Origin: Planosporangium sp963837285
GTDB taxonomy: Bacteria; Actinomycetota; Actinomycetes; Mycobacteriales; Micromonosporaceae
Assembly: GCA_963837285.1 (NCBI GenBank)
Contig: CAWIMS010000005.1
Location: forward strand, 1,364,001 to 1,428,000
Length of the DNA: 64,000 bases
Direction of reading: 5' to 3'
This document shows, in pieces, positions 55,789-64,000 of this stretch. Both the position numbers and the translations under genes were made by a program. The first letter of the stretch is position 1, and each line of letters starts with the position of its first letter. The notes under the pieces were generated by a model that worked only from the letters and a program-made list of their open reading frames with translations, made no database searches and was not told where the DNA came from.

Positions 55789-57405
55789 TTGACCGGGCTG
55801 CTGGAGGTCGAGGCCGCCGCCGGGCTGGCCGTCTACGGCGCCCGGGCGGTCCCGGGCGCGGCCGACGTCCGGGCCCGGCTGGTCGCCGACGGCGTGCCCG
55901 GGCGCCTGGCCGCCAAGGACCCCACCCTCTGGGGCCCCGAGGCGGAGCCCGTCGCGGCGACCCGGCTGGGCTGGCTCGACACCTTCCGGCGCAGCCGCGA
56001 CCTGCTGCCCCGGCTGGCCGAGCTGCGCGACGAGTACCTCCGCATCGGGGTGGACCACGTCGTCCTCGCCGGCATGGGCGGCTCGTCGCTCGCCGCCGGG
56101 GTCATCGCCCGTACCCTCGACGTCGACCTGACCGTGCTGGACACCACCGACCCGGACCAGATCCGCGCCACCCTGCGGGACCGGCTCACCAGCAGCGTCG
56201 TGGTGGTCGCCAGCAGGTCCGGCGAGACCATCGAGACCGACAGCCACCGCCGGGCCTACCTGCGCGCGTTCGAGGACGCCGGCCTGCCCGACGCCGGCGC
56301 GCGGTTCGTGTTCGTCACGGCTCCCGGGTCCCCGTTCGAGGCGCTCGCCGACGAGATGGGCGCCCAGCTGTTCCCCGCCGACCCGCAGGTCGGCGGCCGG
56401 TACAGCGCCCTCACCGCCTTCGGCGTCGTGCCGGCCGCGCTGGCCGGTGTCGACGTCGCGGAGCTGCTCGACCAGGCCGAGGAGTTGGCCACCTCGCTCG
56501 GCCGCCGGCAGGACAACCCGGCGCTGACACTGGGCGCGGCGCTCGGCGCGGCCGCCGGCACCGGGCGCGACAAGGTGGCGCTGATCGAAGACGGCACCGG
56601 CATCGTCGGGCTCGGCGACTGGATCGAGCAGCTGCTCGCCGGCGGGCGTGGAGTCCTCCCGGTCGTGCTGGCGTCGCCGGACTCCCCCGGCGCGATCCGC
56701 GACGACGTGCTGGCGGTCACCGTGGGCGGTTCGCTGCCGCCGGATTCGGTACCGGGTGGCGGGATCGCCCCGCACGTCGCGGTCAACGGCCCGCTCGGGC
56801 AGCAGTTCCTGGCCTGGGAGTACGCGACGGCGGTCGCCGGCCTGGTGCTCGGGATCGACCCGTTCGACCAGCCCGACGTGGCCGGGAGCACGGAGAACAC
56901 GGCGCGGATCCTGGCGGCGGGTGACCAGCCCGAGACGCCCGCGTTCGTCGACGGACCGATCGAGGTCTACGGCGCCGACCTGGGTCACGCCACCACGGTC
57001 GACGACGTGCTCGGCTGGCTGCTCGGCCGCCTCGCGCCGGGCGGGTACCTGGCGGTGACCGTGTTCCTGGATCGGCTCGGCCAGGCTGGGCTGGCCCGGA
57101 TCCGGGACGGGCTCGCCGACCACACCAAGCGGGCGGTGACGTTCGGCTGGGGTCCGACCGGCCGGTACCACAAGAGTGGCCCGCCAAACGGGGCCTTTCT
57201 GCAGATCACCGGAGTGGCGGCGGAAGACCTGCCGATTCCGGGCTCGCCGTATACGTTCGGTCGCCTGGAGGCCGCGCAGGCCGCCGGCGACCGGGAGGCG
57301 CTGGCTGGCCGGGGCCGCCCGCTGGTCCGGTTGCATCTGACCGACCGGGCGGCCGGTGTCACCCGGCTCCTGACCGCCGTCGACGACCTGCCCTGGGTGT
57401 CGTGA
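55789..57405 (+). CDS. pgi: Glucose-6-phosphate isomerase
   Basis: A 538-residue SIS-fold enzyme of the actinobacterial type, interconverting glucose 6-phosphate and fructose 6-phosphate. Phosphate-binding loops are VLAGMGGSSLAAGVIA (about 88-103) and VVVASRSGETIETD (about 138-151). A glutamate and His of the active site appear later in the second SIS domain. The TTG start at 55789 follows GGGGAG. It continues the pathway block between tal and zwf. Confidence 0.93.
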   Translation: MTGLLEVEAAAGLAVYGARAVPGAADVRARLVADGVPGRLAAKDPTLWGPEAEPVAATRLGWLDTFRRSRDLLPRLAELRDEYLRIGVDHVVLAGMGGSSLAAGVIARTLDVDLTVLDTTDPDQIRATLRDRLTSSVVVVASRSGETIETDSHRRAYLRAFEDAGLPDAGARFVFVTAPGSPFEALADEMGAQLFPADPQVGGRYSALTAFGVVPAALAGVDVAELLDQAEELATSLGRRQDNPALTLGAALGAAAGTGRDKVALIEDGTGIVGLGDWIEQLLAGGRGVLPVVLASPDSPGAIRDDVLAVTVGGSLPPDSVPGGGIAPHVAVNGPLGQQFLAWEYATAVAGLVLGIDPFDQPDVAGSTENTARILAAGDQPETPAFVDGPIEVYGADLGHATTVDDVLGWLLGRLAPGGYLAVTVFLDRLGQAGLARIRDGLADHTKRAVTFGWGPTGRYHKSGPPNGAFLQITGVAAEDLPIPGSPYTFGRLEAAQAAGDREALAGRGRPLVRLHLTDRAAGVTRLLTAVDDLPWVS

Positions 57406-57432
57406 GGAGCGAAAAGTGAGCGAGGTAGCGCC

Positions 57433-58950
57433 ATGAGCAATCCACTGCGTGACCCGCAGGACCGGCGGCTGCCGCGCATTCCGGAGCCGTGCGCCGTGGT
57501 GATCTTCGGGGTGACCGGCGACCTGGCGCGCAAGAAGCTGATACCGGCCGTGTACGACCTGGCCAACCGGGGGCTGCTGCCGCCCGGTTTCGTCGTGCTC
57601 GGGTTCGCCCGCCGGGACTGGGGCGACGGCGACTTCGAGGCCCTGGCCCGCAAGGCGGCTCAGGAGCACGCGCGTACCCCCTGGCGGGACGAGGTGTGGG
57701 CGCGGCTCGGCAGCAACATCAAGTTCGTCCCCGGATCGTTCGACGACGACGCGGCCTTCGACCGGTTGGCCACCACCCTCGACGACCTGCGCGACTCGCA
57801 CGGCATCCAGGGCAACGCGGCGTTCTACCTGTCGATCCCCCCGTCGGCGTTCCCCGTGGTGCTCAAGCAGCTCGAACGCACCGGCATGAGCGACAACGAG
57901 AAGTCCGGCGGTTGGCGGCGGGTGGTGGTCGAGAAGCCCTTCGGCAACGACCTCGAGTCCGCCAAGCAGCTCAACGACCTCGTCGACGACGCGTTCACCC
58001 CCCAGGACGTCTTCCGCATCGACCACTACCTGGGCAAGGAAACCGTCCAGAACATCCTCGCGCTGCGCTTCGCCAACCAGCTGTTCGAGCCGGTCTGGAA
58101 CTCCCGGTACGTCGACTCGGTGCAGATCACGATGGCCGAGGACGTCGGCATCGGCACCCGGGCGGCCTTCTACGACAAGGTCGGCACCGCGCGCGACGTG
58201 CTCCAGAACCACCTGATGCAGCTGCTCGCCCTGGTCGCGATGGAGGAGCCGACGAGCTTCGACGCCAGCGAGATCCGCACCGAGAAGCTGAAGGTGTTGC
58301 GTGCGATCACCCTGCCCGGGGACGTCGAGCGGGACACGGTACGCGGGCAGTACCTGTCCGGCTGGGTGGCCGGCGAGCGGGTCCCCGGGTACCTGGACGA
58401 GGAGGGCGTGCCGTCCACCTCCATGACCGAGACCTATGTGGCCGTCACGCTCGGCATCCAGAACCGTCGCTGGGCCGGCATCCCGTTCTACATCCGGGCC
58501 GGGAAGCGGCTGCCCCGGCGGGTCACCGAGATCGCGGTGCTGTTCAAGAACGCGCCGCATCTGCCGTTCCACCCCGCCGACGTGGAGATGCTCGGCAACA
58601 ACCAGCTGGTGATCCGGGTACAGCCGGACGAGGGCGTGACGCTGAAGTTCGGCTCCAAGGTGCCCGGGACCACCATGGAGGTCCGGGACATCACGATGGA
58701 CTTCCAGTACGGCGAGGTGTTCACCGACGCCAGCCCGGAAGCGTACGAGCGGCTGATCCTCGACGTTCTCCTCGGCGACAAGACGCTCTTCCCGGACGCC
58801 GCCGAGGTGGAGGCGGGCTGGCGGGTGGTGGACCCGCTGGAGGATTCGTGGGCCGGGCAGAAGCCGGAGCCGTACCGGGCAGGCGAGTGGGGGCCGCGGG
58901 CCGCCGACGAGATGCTCGCGCGTACGGGGCGGGCCTGGCGGCGTGCATGA
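57433..58950 (+). CDS. zwf: Glucose-6-phosphate 1-dehydrogenase
   Basis: A 505-residue NADP-dependent enzyme, first step of the pentose phosphate pathway. The Rossmann motif GVTGDLARKKL lies at about 24-34 and the active-site motif RIDHYLGKE at 195-203, with the catalytic His in the usual place shortly after. It is followed 16 bases later by opcA, its assembly partner. The ATG at 57433 begins MSNPLRDPQDRRL. Confidence 0.97.
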   Translation: MSNPLRDPQDRRLPRIPEPCAVVIFGVTGDLARKKLIPAVYDLANRGLLPPGFVVLGFARRDWGDGDFEALARKAAQEHARTPWRDEVWARLGSNIKFVPGSFDDDAAFDRLATTLDDLRDSHGIQGNAAFYLSIPPSAFPVVLKQLERTGMSDNEKSGGWRRVVVEKPFGNDLESAKQLNDLVDDAFTPQDVFRIDHYLGKETVQNILALRFANQLFEPVWNSRYVDSVQITMAEDVGIGTRAAFYDKVGTARDVLQNHLMQLLALVAMEEPTSFDASEIRTEKLKVLRAITLPGDVERDTVRGQYLSGWVAGERVPGYLDEEGVPSTSMTETYVAVTLGIQNRRWAGIPFYIRAGKRLPRRVTEIAVLFKNAPHLPFHPADVEMLGNNQLVIRVQPDEGVTLKFGSKVPGTTMEVRDITMDFQYGEVFTDASPEAYERLILDVLLGDKTLFPDAAEVEAGWRVVDPLEDSWAGQKPEPYRAGEWGPRAADEMLARTGRAWRRA

Positions 58951-58966
58951 AGGGGCGGGAGAACTC

Positions 58967-59983
58967 ATGATCGGGCTGTGGGACACCACGGGGAACGCGG
59001 TCGTCAAGGCGCTCAGTGCGGAACGGCGTACCGCCGGGGGTGTGACCAGTGGGCTCGCCCTCACCCTCATCGTCGTCACGGACGAGTCCGAGGTGCGCAA
59101 CGCCGAGGCCGCCGCGACCATCGCCGCCGCCGCGCACCCGTGCCGGCTGCTGATCGTGGTCCGTGACGAGGTCACCCACGAGCGGTCCCGGCTGGACGCC
59201 GAGATCGTCGTCGGCGGGCGGCTGGGGCCGTGCGAGGCGGTCGTCATGCGGATGCGCGGGCGGCTGGCGCTGCACGCCGAATCGGTGGTGATGCCCCTGC
59301 TCGCCCCGGACGTGCCGGTCGTCACGTGGTGGCGCTGCGGGCCGCCGGAGCGGATCGCGTACGACCCGCTGGGCGTGGTCGCCGAGCGGCGGATCACGGA
59401 CACCACGCAGTCCGACGATCCGATCGCCGCGCTGAAGGTCCGCGCCGACGACTACGCCCCGGGCGACACCGATCTCGCCTGGACCCGGATCACCCCGTGG
59501 CGCACGCTGGTGGCCGGCGTGTTCGACGCCACCCAGGCGACGGCCAACCGCGTCACGATCAACGCGCCGCAGAAGGATCCGAGCGCCGCGCTGCTCAGCG
59601 GCTGGCTGGCCGCCCGGCTGGGCGTGCATCCCGAGCTGCGACCGGTGTCGTCCGCCAGCCTGCGCGGGCTGTCGATCGAGCTGTCCGACGGCGGCACGGT
59701 GGACATCTCCCGGGAGAACGGCACCGCTCTGGTACGCCGGACCGGGCTGCCCGACCGCAACCTGCCGCTGGTCGACCGGCCGGTCGGCGAGGAACTGGCC
59801 GAGGAGTTGCGCCGGCTCGACCCGGACCAGACGTACGCGGCGGCACTGGCGTCCGCGACCGGCGGCCACGGGCTGGGCGACCGCTCCCCCACCCGGGTGC
59901 ACGTGTGGCATGATCCGGCTCTGGCCGAGCGGCCGGACACCGCCGACGCCGAGGGCACCGACCTGGGCGCCACCGCCCACTGA
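58967..59983 (+). CDS. opcA: OpcA, G6PDH assembly protein
   Basis: A 338-residue protein needed for full activity of actinobacterial and cyanobacterial G6PDH. The opening LWDTTGNAVVKALSAERR and the centre VVMPLLAPDVPVVTWWRC are family-typical. I use the ATG at 58967 with GGGAG seven bases before it, although the frame is open to 58943. It is cotranscribed with zwf and pgl. Confidence 0.94.
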   Translation: MIGLWDTTGNAVVKALSAERRTAGGVTSGLALTLIVVTDESEVRNAEAAATIAAAAHPCRLLIVVRDEVTHERSRLDAEIVVGGRLGPCEAVVMRMRGRLALHAESVVMPLLAPDVPVVTWWRCGPPERIAYDPLGVVAERRITDTTQSDDPIAALKVRADDYAPGDTDLAWTRITPWRTLVAGVFDATQATANRVTINAPQKDPSAALLSGWLAARLGVHPELRPVSSASLRGLSIELSDGGTVDISRENGTALVRRTGLPDRNLPLVDRPVGEELAEELRRLDPDQTYAAALASATGGHGLGDRSPTRVHVWHDPALAERPDTADAEGTDLGATAH

Positions 59984-59998
59984 CTACGGGAGCGCTCG

Positions 59999-60772
59999 TT
60001 GACTGAAGTCAGCGTGATCGTGCACGCGGACCCCGACGTGCTCGCCAACGCGGTCGCCGCGCGCCTGCTGGTACGGCTGGTCGACGCCCAGGCGGAGCGC
60101 GGCGAGGCCAGCCTGGTGCTCACCGGCGGGACGATCGCGGCGGCCGTGTACCGGGCGATCCGCGACAGCCCGGCCCGGGACGCGGTCGACTGGTCGAAGG
60201 TCGACGTCTGGTGGGGGGACGAGCGTTTCGTCGCCCACGCGGATCCCGACCGTAACGAGTTGCAGGCCCGCGAGGCGCTCCTCGACGCGCTACCACTCGA
60301 CCCGGCCCGGGTACACCCGATGCCGGCGTCCGACGGCCCGGACGGTCCCGACCCCGAGGCGGCGGCCGCCCGGTACGCCGAAGAGCTGGCCAAGGCCGCG
60401 AAGCCCGGCACGGCACCGCTGCCGCACTTCGACGTGGTGCTGCTCGGCATCGGTGAAGACGGCCATGTGGCGTCGGTGTTCCCCGAGCACCCGGTGGCCT
60501 ACGAGAGCCGGCCCTGCACGGCGGTACGCGGCAGCCCCAAGCCGCCGCCGGTCCGGCTGACGCTGACCCTGCCGACGATCAACACTGCCGAGGACGTGTG
60601 GCTGATCGCGGCCGGGTCGGGCAAGGCCAGCGCGGTCAAGCTCGCGCTGTCCGGCGGCGGACCGGTGCAGGTGCCGGCCGCCGGGGTGCACGGCGTCGAC
60701 CGTACCCTCTGGTTGCTGGACCGGGCGGCAGCCACCGAAGTCGGCCCGAGGTTCCGCAGCCTCCGCCCGTGA
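59999..60772 (+). CDS. pgl: 6-phosphogluconolactonase
   Basis: A 257-residue DevB/SOL-type lactonase. The motifs SLVLTGGTIAAAVYRAI (41-57), VDVWWGDERFVAHADPDRN and VVLLGIGEDGHVASVFPEH are complete. It hydrolyses the product of Zwf. Translation begins at a TTG 15 bases after the opcA stop with GGGAG upstream. It ends the plus-strand pentose phosphate block. Confidence 0.95.
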   Translation: MTEVSVIVHADPDVLANAVAARLLVRLVDAQAERGEASLVLTGGTIAAAVYRAIRDSPARDAVDWSKVDVWWGDERFVAHADPDRNELQAREALLDALPLDPARVHPMPASDGPDGPDPEAAAARYAEELAKAAKPGTAPLPHFDVVLLGIGEDGHVASVFPEHPVAYESRPCTAVRGSPKPPPVRLTLTLPTINTAEDVWLIAAGSGKASAVKLALSGGGPVQVPAAGVHGVDRTLWLLDRAAATEVGPRFRSLRP

Positions 60773-60784
60773 TGTCTCCTTCGA

Positions 60785-60834
60785 TGATCACGGAAAGTTT
60801 GAGTAGCTCCGGCTGCACAAACGTTCCGTGATCA
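60785..60834. repeat. Palindromic element 16 (ATGATC variant), convergent ends
   Basis: Arms TGATCACGGAAAGTTTG / CAAACGTTCCGTGATCA with one mismatch, between the convergent pgl and rbpA genes. It shares its outer ATGATCACGGAA with element 14, 11 kb away. A bidirectional terminator role is likely here. Confidence 0.88.
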
Positions 60835-60849
60835 CGGAAGGCGGCGCGA

Positions 60850-61191
60850 CTAGTTTCCCCGGCGTTGCTGCACGCGGGCCAGCGCCTCGGCGAGGATGGC
60901 GGCCGCGTCGGCTTCGCTGCGGCGCTCCTTCACATAGGCCAGATGGCTCTTGTAGGGCTCCGCGCGGGGCGGGGCGGGCGGGTTGTCCTCATCCTGGCCG
61001 GCGGGAAGCCCGCAACGCGGACAGTCCCACAGGGGCGGCGGTGCGACGTCGGACGCGAATGACGGCGTCGTGGCGTGCCCGTGGGCGCACCAGTAGGTCA
61101 CCGATCGGCGAGGGGCCTGGTCGCCCCGCTCCGACCAGCGCATCGGTCCGGAGCCGACGCGACTGCCGCGGATGGCGTTACCACTTGCCAC
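60850..61191 (-). CDS. rbpA: RNA polymerase-binding protein RbpA
   Basis: A 113-residue essential transcription activator found only in actinobacteria. The start ASGNAIRGSRVGSGPM, the core YWCAHGH...WDCPRCG with its zinc-type cysteines, and EPYKSHLAYVKERRSEADA near the sigma-interaction domain are all typical. It binds RNA polymerase and the principal sigma factor and stabilises the open complex. I use the GTG at 61191 with AGGAGAAA eight bases upstream; the longer open frame adds unrelated residues. Confidence 0.96.
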   Translation of the reverse strand: MASGNAIRGSRVGSGPMRWSERGDQAPRRSVTYWCAHGHATTPSFASDVAPPPLWDCPRCGLPAGQDEDNPPAPPRAEPYKSHLAYVKERRSEADAAAILAEALARVQQRRGN

Positions 61192-61304
61192 TGCTGCTTT
61201 CTCCTGTCGTCCGGGGGTGCGGCGCGAGTGCAGGAGTGTGAGGCGCAAACACCTGCGCGGCCCTGGTCAGGGGCCGCGGCATGAGTTTAGAACGCTATCG
61301 CCAG

Positions 61305-61562
61305 TTAGGAAGCCCCGTTCTGGGCGAGCTTCAGCCACAGGCCCAGGCCGACAATGCAGGCGAACCACACGATGCCGACAAGAACCGTGTATCGATCCAG
61401 GTTCTTCTCCGCCACCGACGAACCGGCGAGGCTCGACGAGACACCGCCGCCGAACATGCTCGAAAGCCCGCCGCCCTTGCCCCGGTGCAGCAGGATCAGG
61501 AGCGTCAGGATGGTGCTGGTCAGCACCAGCAACACGATCAGGGTGTATGCGAACGCCATCAT
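61305..61562 (-). CDS. secG: Preprotein translocase subunit SecG
   Basis: An 85-residue inner-membrane subunit of the Sec translocon. It has two helices (about 4-25 and 58-80) separated by LHRGKGGGLSSMFGGG, the conserved SecG loop. Two adjacent ATG codons (61562, 61559) are possible starts; AAAGGA lies six bases before the first. In most actinobacteria it follows tpiA directly; here a solute-binding protein gene intervenes. Confidence 0.93.
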   Translation of the reverse strand: MMAFAYTLIVLLVLTSTILTLLILLHRGKGGGLSSMFGGGVSSSLAGSSVAEKNLDRYTVLVGIVWFACIVGLGLWLKLAQNGAS

Positions 61563-61635
61563 GGCGGTGCGGATCCTTTCGATAGTGCGGCGTCTGACAG
61601 GATAGCCGGCCCGCAACCGAACCCTGAACCCACCC

Positions 61636-61683
61636 CAAGATCGGCCCGCCGGCCGAGCCCAAGATCGGCCCGCCGGCTGAGCC
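61636..61683 (-). repeat. Two tandem half-repeats beside element 17
   Basis: Two 24-bp direct repeats starting CAAGATCGGCCCGCCGGC at 61636 and 61660 precede the hairpin. This is the same arrangement as the three half-repeats at 15116. Confidence 0.88.
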
Positions 61684-61764
61684 CATGATCGGCACAACTT
61701 CCGGCAAGTTGTTGCCTCAGCCAGGCGCTATGGCCACTACTTCCGGGAAGTTGTGCCGATCATG
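61684..61764. repeat. Interspersed palindromic element 17
   Basis: CATGATCGGCACAACTTCCG / GGGAAGTTGTGCCGATCATG, with mosaic inner arms (GCAAGTTGTTGCC versus GGCCACTACTTCC). It lies between the solute-binding protein gene and secG, both on the minus strand. Confidence 0.88.
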
Positions 61765-61798
61765 CGCGGGCCGGCCACGGCCCGCGCCGGCTAGCGGG

Positions 61799-63568
61799 TT
61801 ACTTCGACGGGTCGGCCAGGCCGAGCGCACACATGTCCGGCTGGCCGAACTGCGGGTGGATGAACCCGCCCCGGATGTTCGTGCCCGCCATCCGCAGCGC
61901 CCTGATGTAGAACACCGGGATCGTGACGGCCTGCGACTGAATCTTCTCGTCGAGCTGTCCCCACAGGTTGTACTGCACATCCAGCTTCGACTCGGCGAGC
62001 GCCTGGTCGATCAGGTCGTTGATGGCCGGATCGTTGAGCAGCGACGCGTCCAGGTTGCTGGTGGCACCCGGCTTGGTCGGGATCAGCCGGCCGTCGAACA
62101 GCGGTGGGATGACCGCCGAGCCGTTCGCCCAGTCCGGGATCCACCCGTCGTAGATCAGGTCGTTGCCGTTGTTCGGGTTGCCGATCGCGTCGAAGTACGT
62201 GTCCGGGTTGATCGGCACGGGCTGCGCCTCGACGCCGATGAGCTGGTACGACTCGACGATCGTGGCGATCTGGCGACGAATGTCCTTCTGGTCCGGGAAG
62301 GACACCTTGATCTTCGTCGGGCACGGCTTCTTGTCGGCGGCCGCCTGCTTCATCAGGTCGAGCGCCTTGTCCGGGTCGCCTTCCGTGTTGTTGACGCTGT
62401 TGTACAGGTCGAAGTCGCGGTGCGCGGCCAGTTCCGGCGCGATCATCGTGGTCGCGAAGTCACCGAACACCGACCCGCCGATCGCGGCCCGGTACTTGCG
62501 CTTGTTGAACGCGTACACGAGGGCCTGGCGGCAGCGCAGGTCGGTGATCGTCCGCGTGTTGATCGCGAAGTACCGGACGCCGCTGGTGCTGCCCGCGATC
62601 GCCCGCTTGGACAGGCCCGGATCGTTGATCACCTGCTGGACGAACTGGGCGGCGACGTTCTTCTCGATCCCCACCGAGTCGGCCCAGTCGCCGCTACTGT
62701 CGATCAGGTTGTTGGTCTGGGTCGCCGAATCCGGGTCGGCGGTCACCACGATCTTGTCCGGGTACGCCTTGCGGATCGTGTCGGAGTCCCGGTCCCAGAA
62801 CTTGTTGCGCACGTACACGAGCTGCTTGTCGTTGCTCGACTGATCCACCTTGTACGGACCGCTGGAGAACGGCCGCTTGTCGTAGTCGCCCTTGGTGTCC
62901 TGCGCCGGGGGCACCGGGGCGAAGACCGGCATGGCCACCGTGTACCCGAAGTCACCGACCGCGATCTTGAGGTGGAACCGGATCGTCTTCTGGTCGACGC
63001 ACTCGACCGACTGGAGGCCCTTGCCCTGGTTGTTGTTGCCGACGAACGGCCCACGGTAGGGATCGTCGTTGTCCTGGAGGTACTGCTTGGCATACGGCAG
63101 CGACACCTGGAACAGGTTGGAGAACCCGCGCTCCGTGCCGTACTTGACGTCGGCGCAGGTGATCGGCGAGCCGTCCTCCCACTTCAGGCCCTGCTTGAGG
63201 GTGAACTCCCAGGTCTTGTTGTTGTCGCTGGGCCGGCCGGTGTCGGTGGCCAGGTCACCGGTGATCTCGCTGCCGGCCTTGCCCGGCTCCGACCCGAAGG
63301 TCGTGAGGGTACGGGTGGTCAGGCGGCTCAGGTTGGCCTCGGTCGCGTTCTTGATCCGCTGCGGGTCCAGGTGGGCCACGTTGGCCCCGAGGGCCACGCG
63401 CAGCGTGCCGCCCCGCTTCGGCGGCGACTCCTTCTCGCCCGCGTCGGCCTTGCCACACGCGGCGGCGGTGGCCACGGTCAGGACAGCCACCCCGACCGCC
63501 ACGGCCCGGCGCAGCCGCCGCCGAGGGGCCGTCGTTCCGGTCGGTGGAGGGCTTGAACTGTCGAGCAT
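61799..63568 (-). CDS. Peptide/oligopeptide-type ABC solute-binding lipoprotein
   Basis: A 589-residue SBP family 5 protein. The N-terminus has an Arg-rich n-region (PRRRLRRAVAVGVAVL), a hydrophobic stretch and a lipobox ATAAAC, so it is a secreted lipoprotein. The mature part shows the family pattern KRGGTLRVALGANVAHLDPQ, LKWEDGSPITCADVKYGTER and RPFSSGPYKVD. No permease or ATPase genes are next to it, so it must serve transporters encoded elsewhere or have another role. I choose the ATG at 63568, five bases after AGGGA; an ATG at 63583 is an alternative. It stands between tpiA and secG. Confidence 0.9.
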   Translation of the reverse strand: MLDSSSPPPTGTTAPRRRLRRAVAVGVAVLTVATAAACGKADAGEKESPPKRGGTLRVALGANVAHLDPQRIKNATEANLSRLTTRTLTTFGSEPGKAGSEITGDLATDTGRPSDNNKTWEFTLKQGLKWEDGSPITCADVKYGTERGFSNLFQVSLPYAKQYLQDNDDPYRGPFVGNNNQGKGLQSVECVDQKTIRFHLKIAVGDFGYTVAMPVFAPVPPAQDTKGDYDKRPFSSGPYKVDQSSNDKQLVYVRNKFWDRDSDTIRKAYPDKIVVTADPDSATQTNNLIDSSGDWADSVGIEKNVAAQFVQQVINDPGLSKRAIAGSTSGVRYFAINTRTITDLRCRQALVYAFNKRKYRAAIGGSVFGDFATTMIAPELAAHRDFDLYNSVNNTEGDPDKALDLMKQAAADKKPCPTKIKVSFPDQKDIRRQIATIVESYQLIGVEAQPVPINPDTYFDAIGNPNNGNDLIYDGWIPDWANGSAVIPPLFDGRLIPTKPGATSNLDASLLNDPAINDLIDQALAESKLDVQYNLWGQLDEKIQSQAVTIPVFYIRALRMAGTNIRGGFIHPQFGQPDMCALGLADPSK

Positions 63569-63699
63569 TACTGTCCCTGTCATGTGCGATATGGCGCGTT
63601 CCGAGGGGGTCGAACGCCCACTCTAGGCGGCACATGAGTCAAACGTGAATACGGGACCACGTTCCCGACGCAGCGCCATCACAGGCTCACGGAAGGTAT

Positions 63700-63736
63700 G
63701 AAAACGAGAGAGCGCGGCCCGTGCGGACCGCGCTCT
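63700..63736 (-). terminator. Rho-independent terminator of tpiA
   Basis: On the minus strand a 9-bp perfect stem AGAGCGCGG / CCGCGCTCT with a 10-base loop is followed by a CTCGTTTTC tail. It starts about 16 bases after the tpiA stop codon. It separates tpiA from the lipoprotein gene, which therefore likely has its own promoter in 63569-63700. Confidence 0.85.
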
Positions 63737-63752
63737 TTCAGCTTGTACCCGA

Positions 63753-64000
63753 TTAATGCTCCCGAAACCGGCAGATCCGCACGAACTCGTCGGCGTCGAT
63801 GCTCGCGCCGCCCACCAGCGCACCGTCCACATCGGGCTGCGCCATGATCGACGCGATGTTGGCGGCCTTCACCGAGCCGCCGTACAGGATGCGGACCCGA
63901 TCCGCCGTGTTGCCGTGCTTGTCGGCGATCCGGTTGCGCAGCGCGCCGATCACCTCCTGGGCGTCCTCCGGCGTGGCGGTCTTGCCGGTGCCGATCGCCC
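63753..64000 (-). CDS. tpiA: Triosephosphate isomerase, C-terminal part
   Basis: The last 81 residues of the glycolytic TIM-barrel enzyme are seen; the 5' end is outside the window. The reading starts AIGTGKTATPEDAQEVIGAL, includes the phosphate-binding RILYGGSVKAANIAS and ends GALVGGASIDADEFVRICRF. It is followed by a strong terminator. Gap and pgk genes are expected beyond the window edge, as in related genomes. Confidence 0.95.
   Translation of the reverse strand, partial: AIGTGKTATPEDAQEVIGALRNRIADKHGNTADRVRILYGGSVKAANIASIMAQPDVDGALVGGASIDADEFVRICRFREH

Noticed and set aside
55564..59406. A 1280-codon open frame antisense to pgi and zwf
   Set aside because: It mirrors known genes codon by codon, has no domain similarity, and long antisense frames are expected at this GC content.

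Overview
The window is high-GC, gene-dense chromosomal DNA from an actinomycete, most likely a member of the Micromonosporaceae or a near relative. This is inferred from codon use, GTG/TTG starts, an actinobacterial RbpA, an OpcA-type G6PDH assembly factor, an acVLRF1 release factor and a Streptomyces-type cholesterol oxidase. I see no rRNA, tRNA, phage, transposase or CRISPR array.

Layout. 1-12.0 kb: a membrane-anchored protein (partial), a coupled pair of bacterial PH-domain membrane proteins, a processive-type GT2 glycosyltransferase, asnB, an Xaa-Pro aminopeptidase, a LemA/DUF2207 pair and an aldo/keto reductase. 12.0-21.2 kb: an MFS exporter, a cholesterol oxidase, aconitase (acnA) with a recognisable AcnR-type operator, DUF2630, a RIO kinase, a HAD-like protein lacking its nucleophile, and an AcnR-like TetR repressor carrying an 18-bp tandem repeat. 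21.2-31 kb: a decayed membrane-protein gene, an ABC exporter, an enoyl-CoA hydratase-like gene coupled to a small HTH gene, a GT-C-like membrane protein, an ABC-F ATPase, a zinc metallopeptidase, an AlkD-like protein and acVLRF1. 31-37.5 kb: a complete suf operon (sufR-B-D-Rieske-C-S-U-T). 37.7-52.1 kb: ctaA and ctaB (heme A/heme O synthases), separated by an approximately 11-kb glycan cluster (three GT2s, a GT-C-like protein, a flippase, a GH5 lipoprotein, an acyltransferase, a deacetylase) and a small ATP-grasp operon. 52.3-60.8 kb: the pentose-phosphate block tkt-tal-pgi-zwf-opcA-pgl. 60.8-64 kb: rbpA, secG, an orphan peptide-binding lipoprotein and the 3' end of tpiA.

The order tpi/secG - pgl/opcA/zwf/tal/tkt - ctaB/ctaA - suf - enoyl-CoA hydratase/ABC-F/HTH - acnR/acn matches, from memory, the M. 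tuberculosis Rv1438-Rv1475c neighbourhood. The window is therefore an old conserved actinobacterial block into which lineage-specific material has been inserted, notably the glycan cluster.

The strongest unexplained signal is a family of interspersed palindromic elements, about 17 copies in 64 kb. They lie essentially only between genes or over gene ends, and most begin with (C)AAGATC or ATGATC and end with the complement. Several keep a perfect long stem through compensatory changes, some carry short tandem half-repeats, and one sits where a decayed gene breaks off. They occur between convergent, tandem and divergent genes, so termination alone does not explain them.
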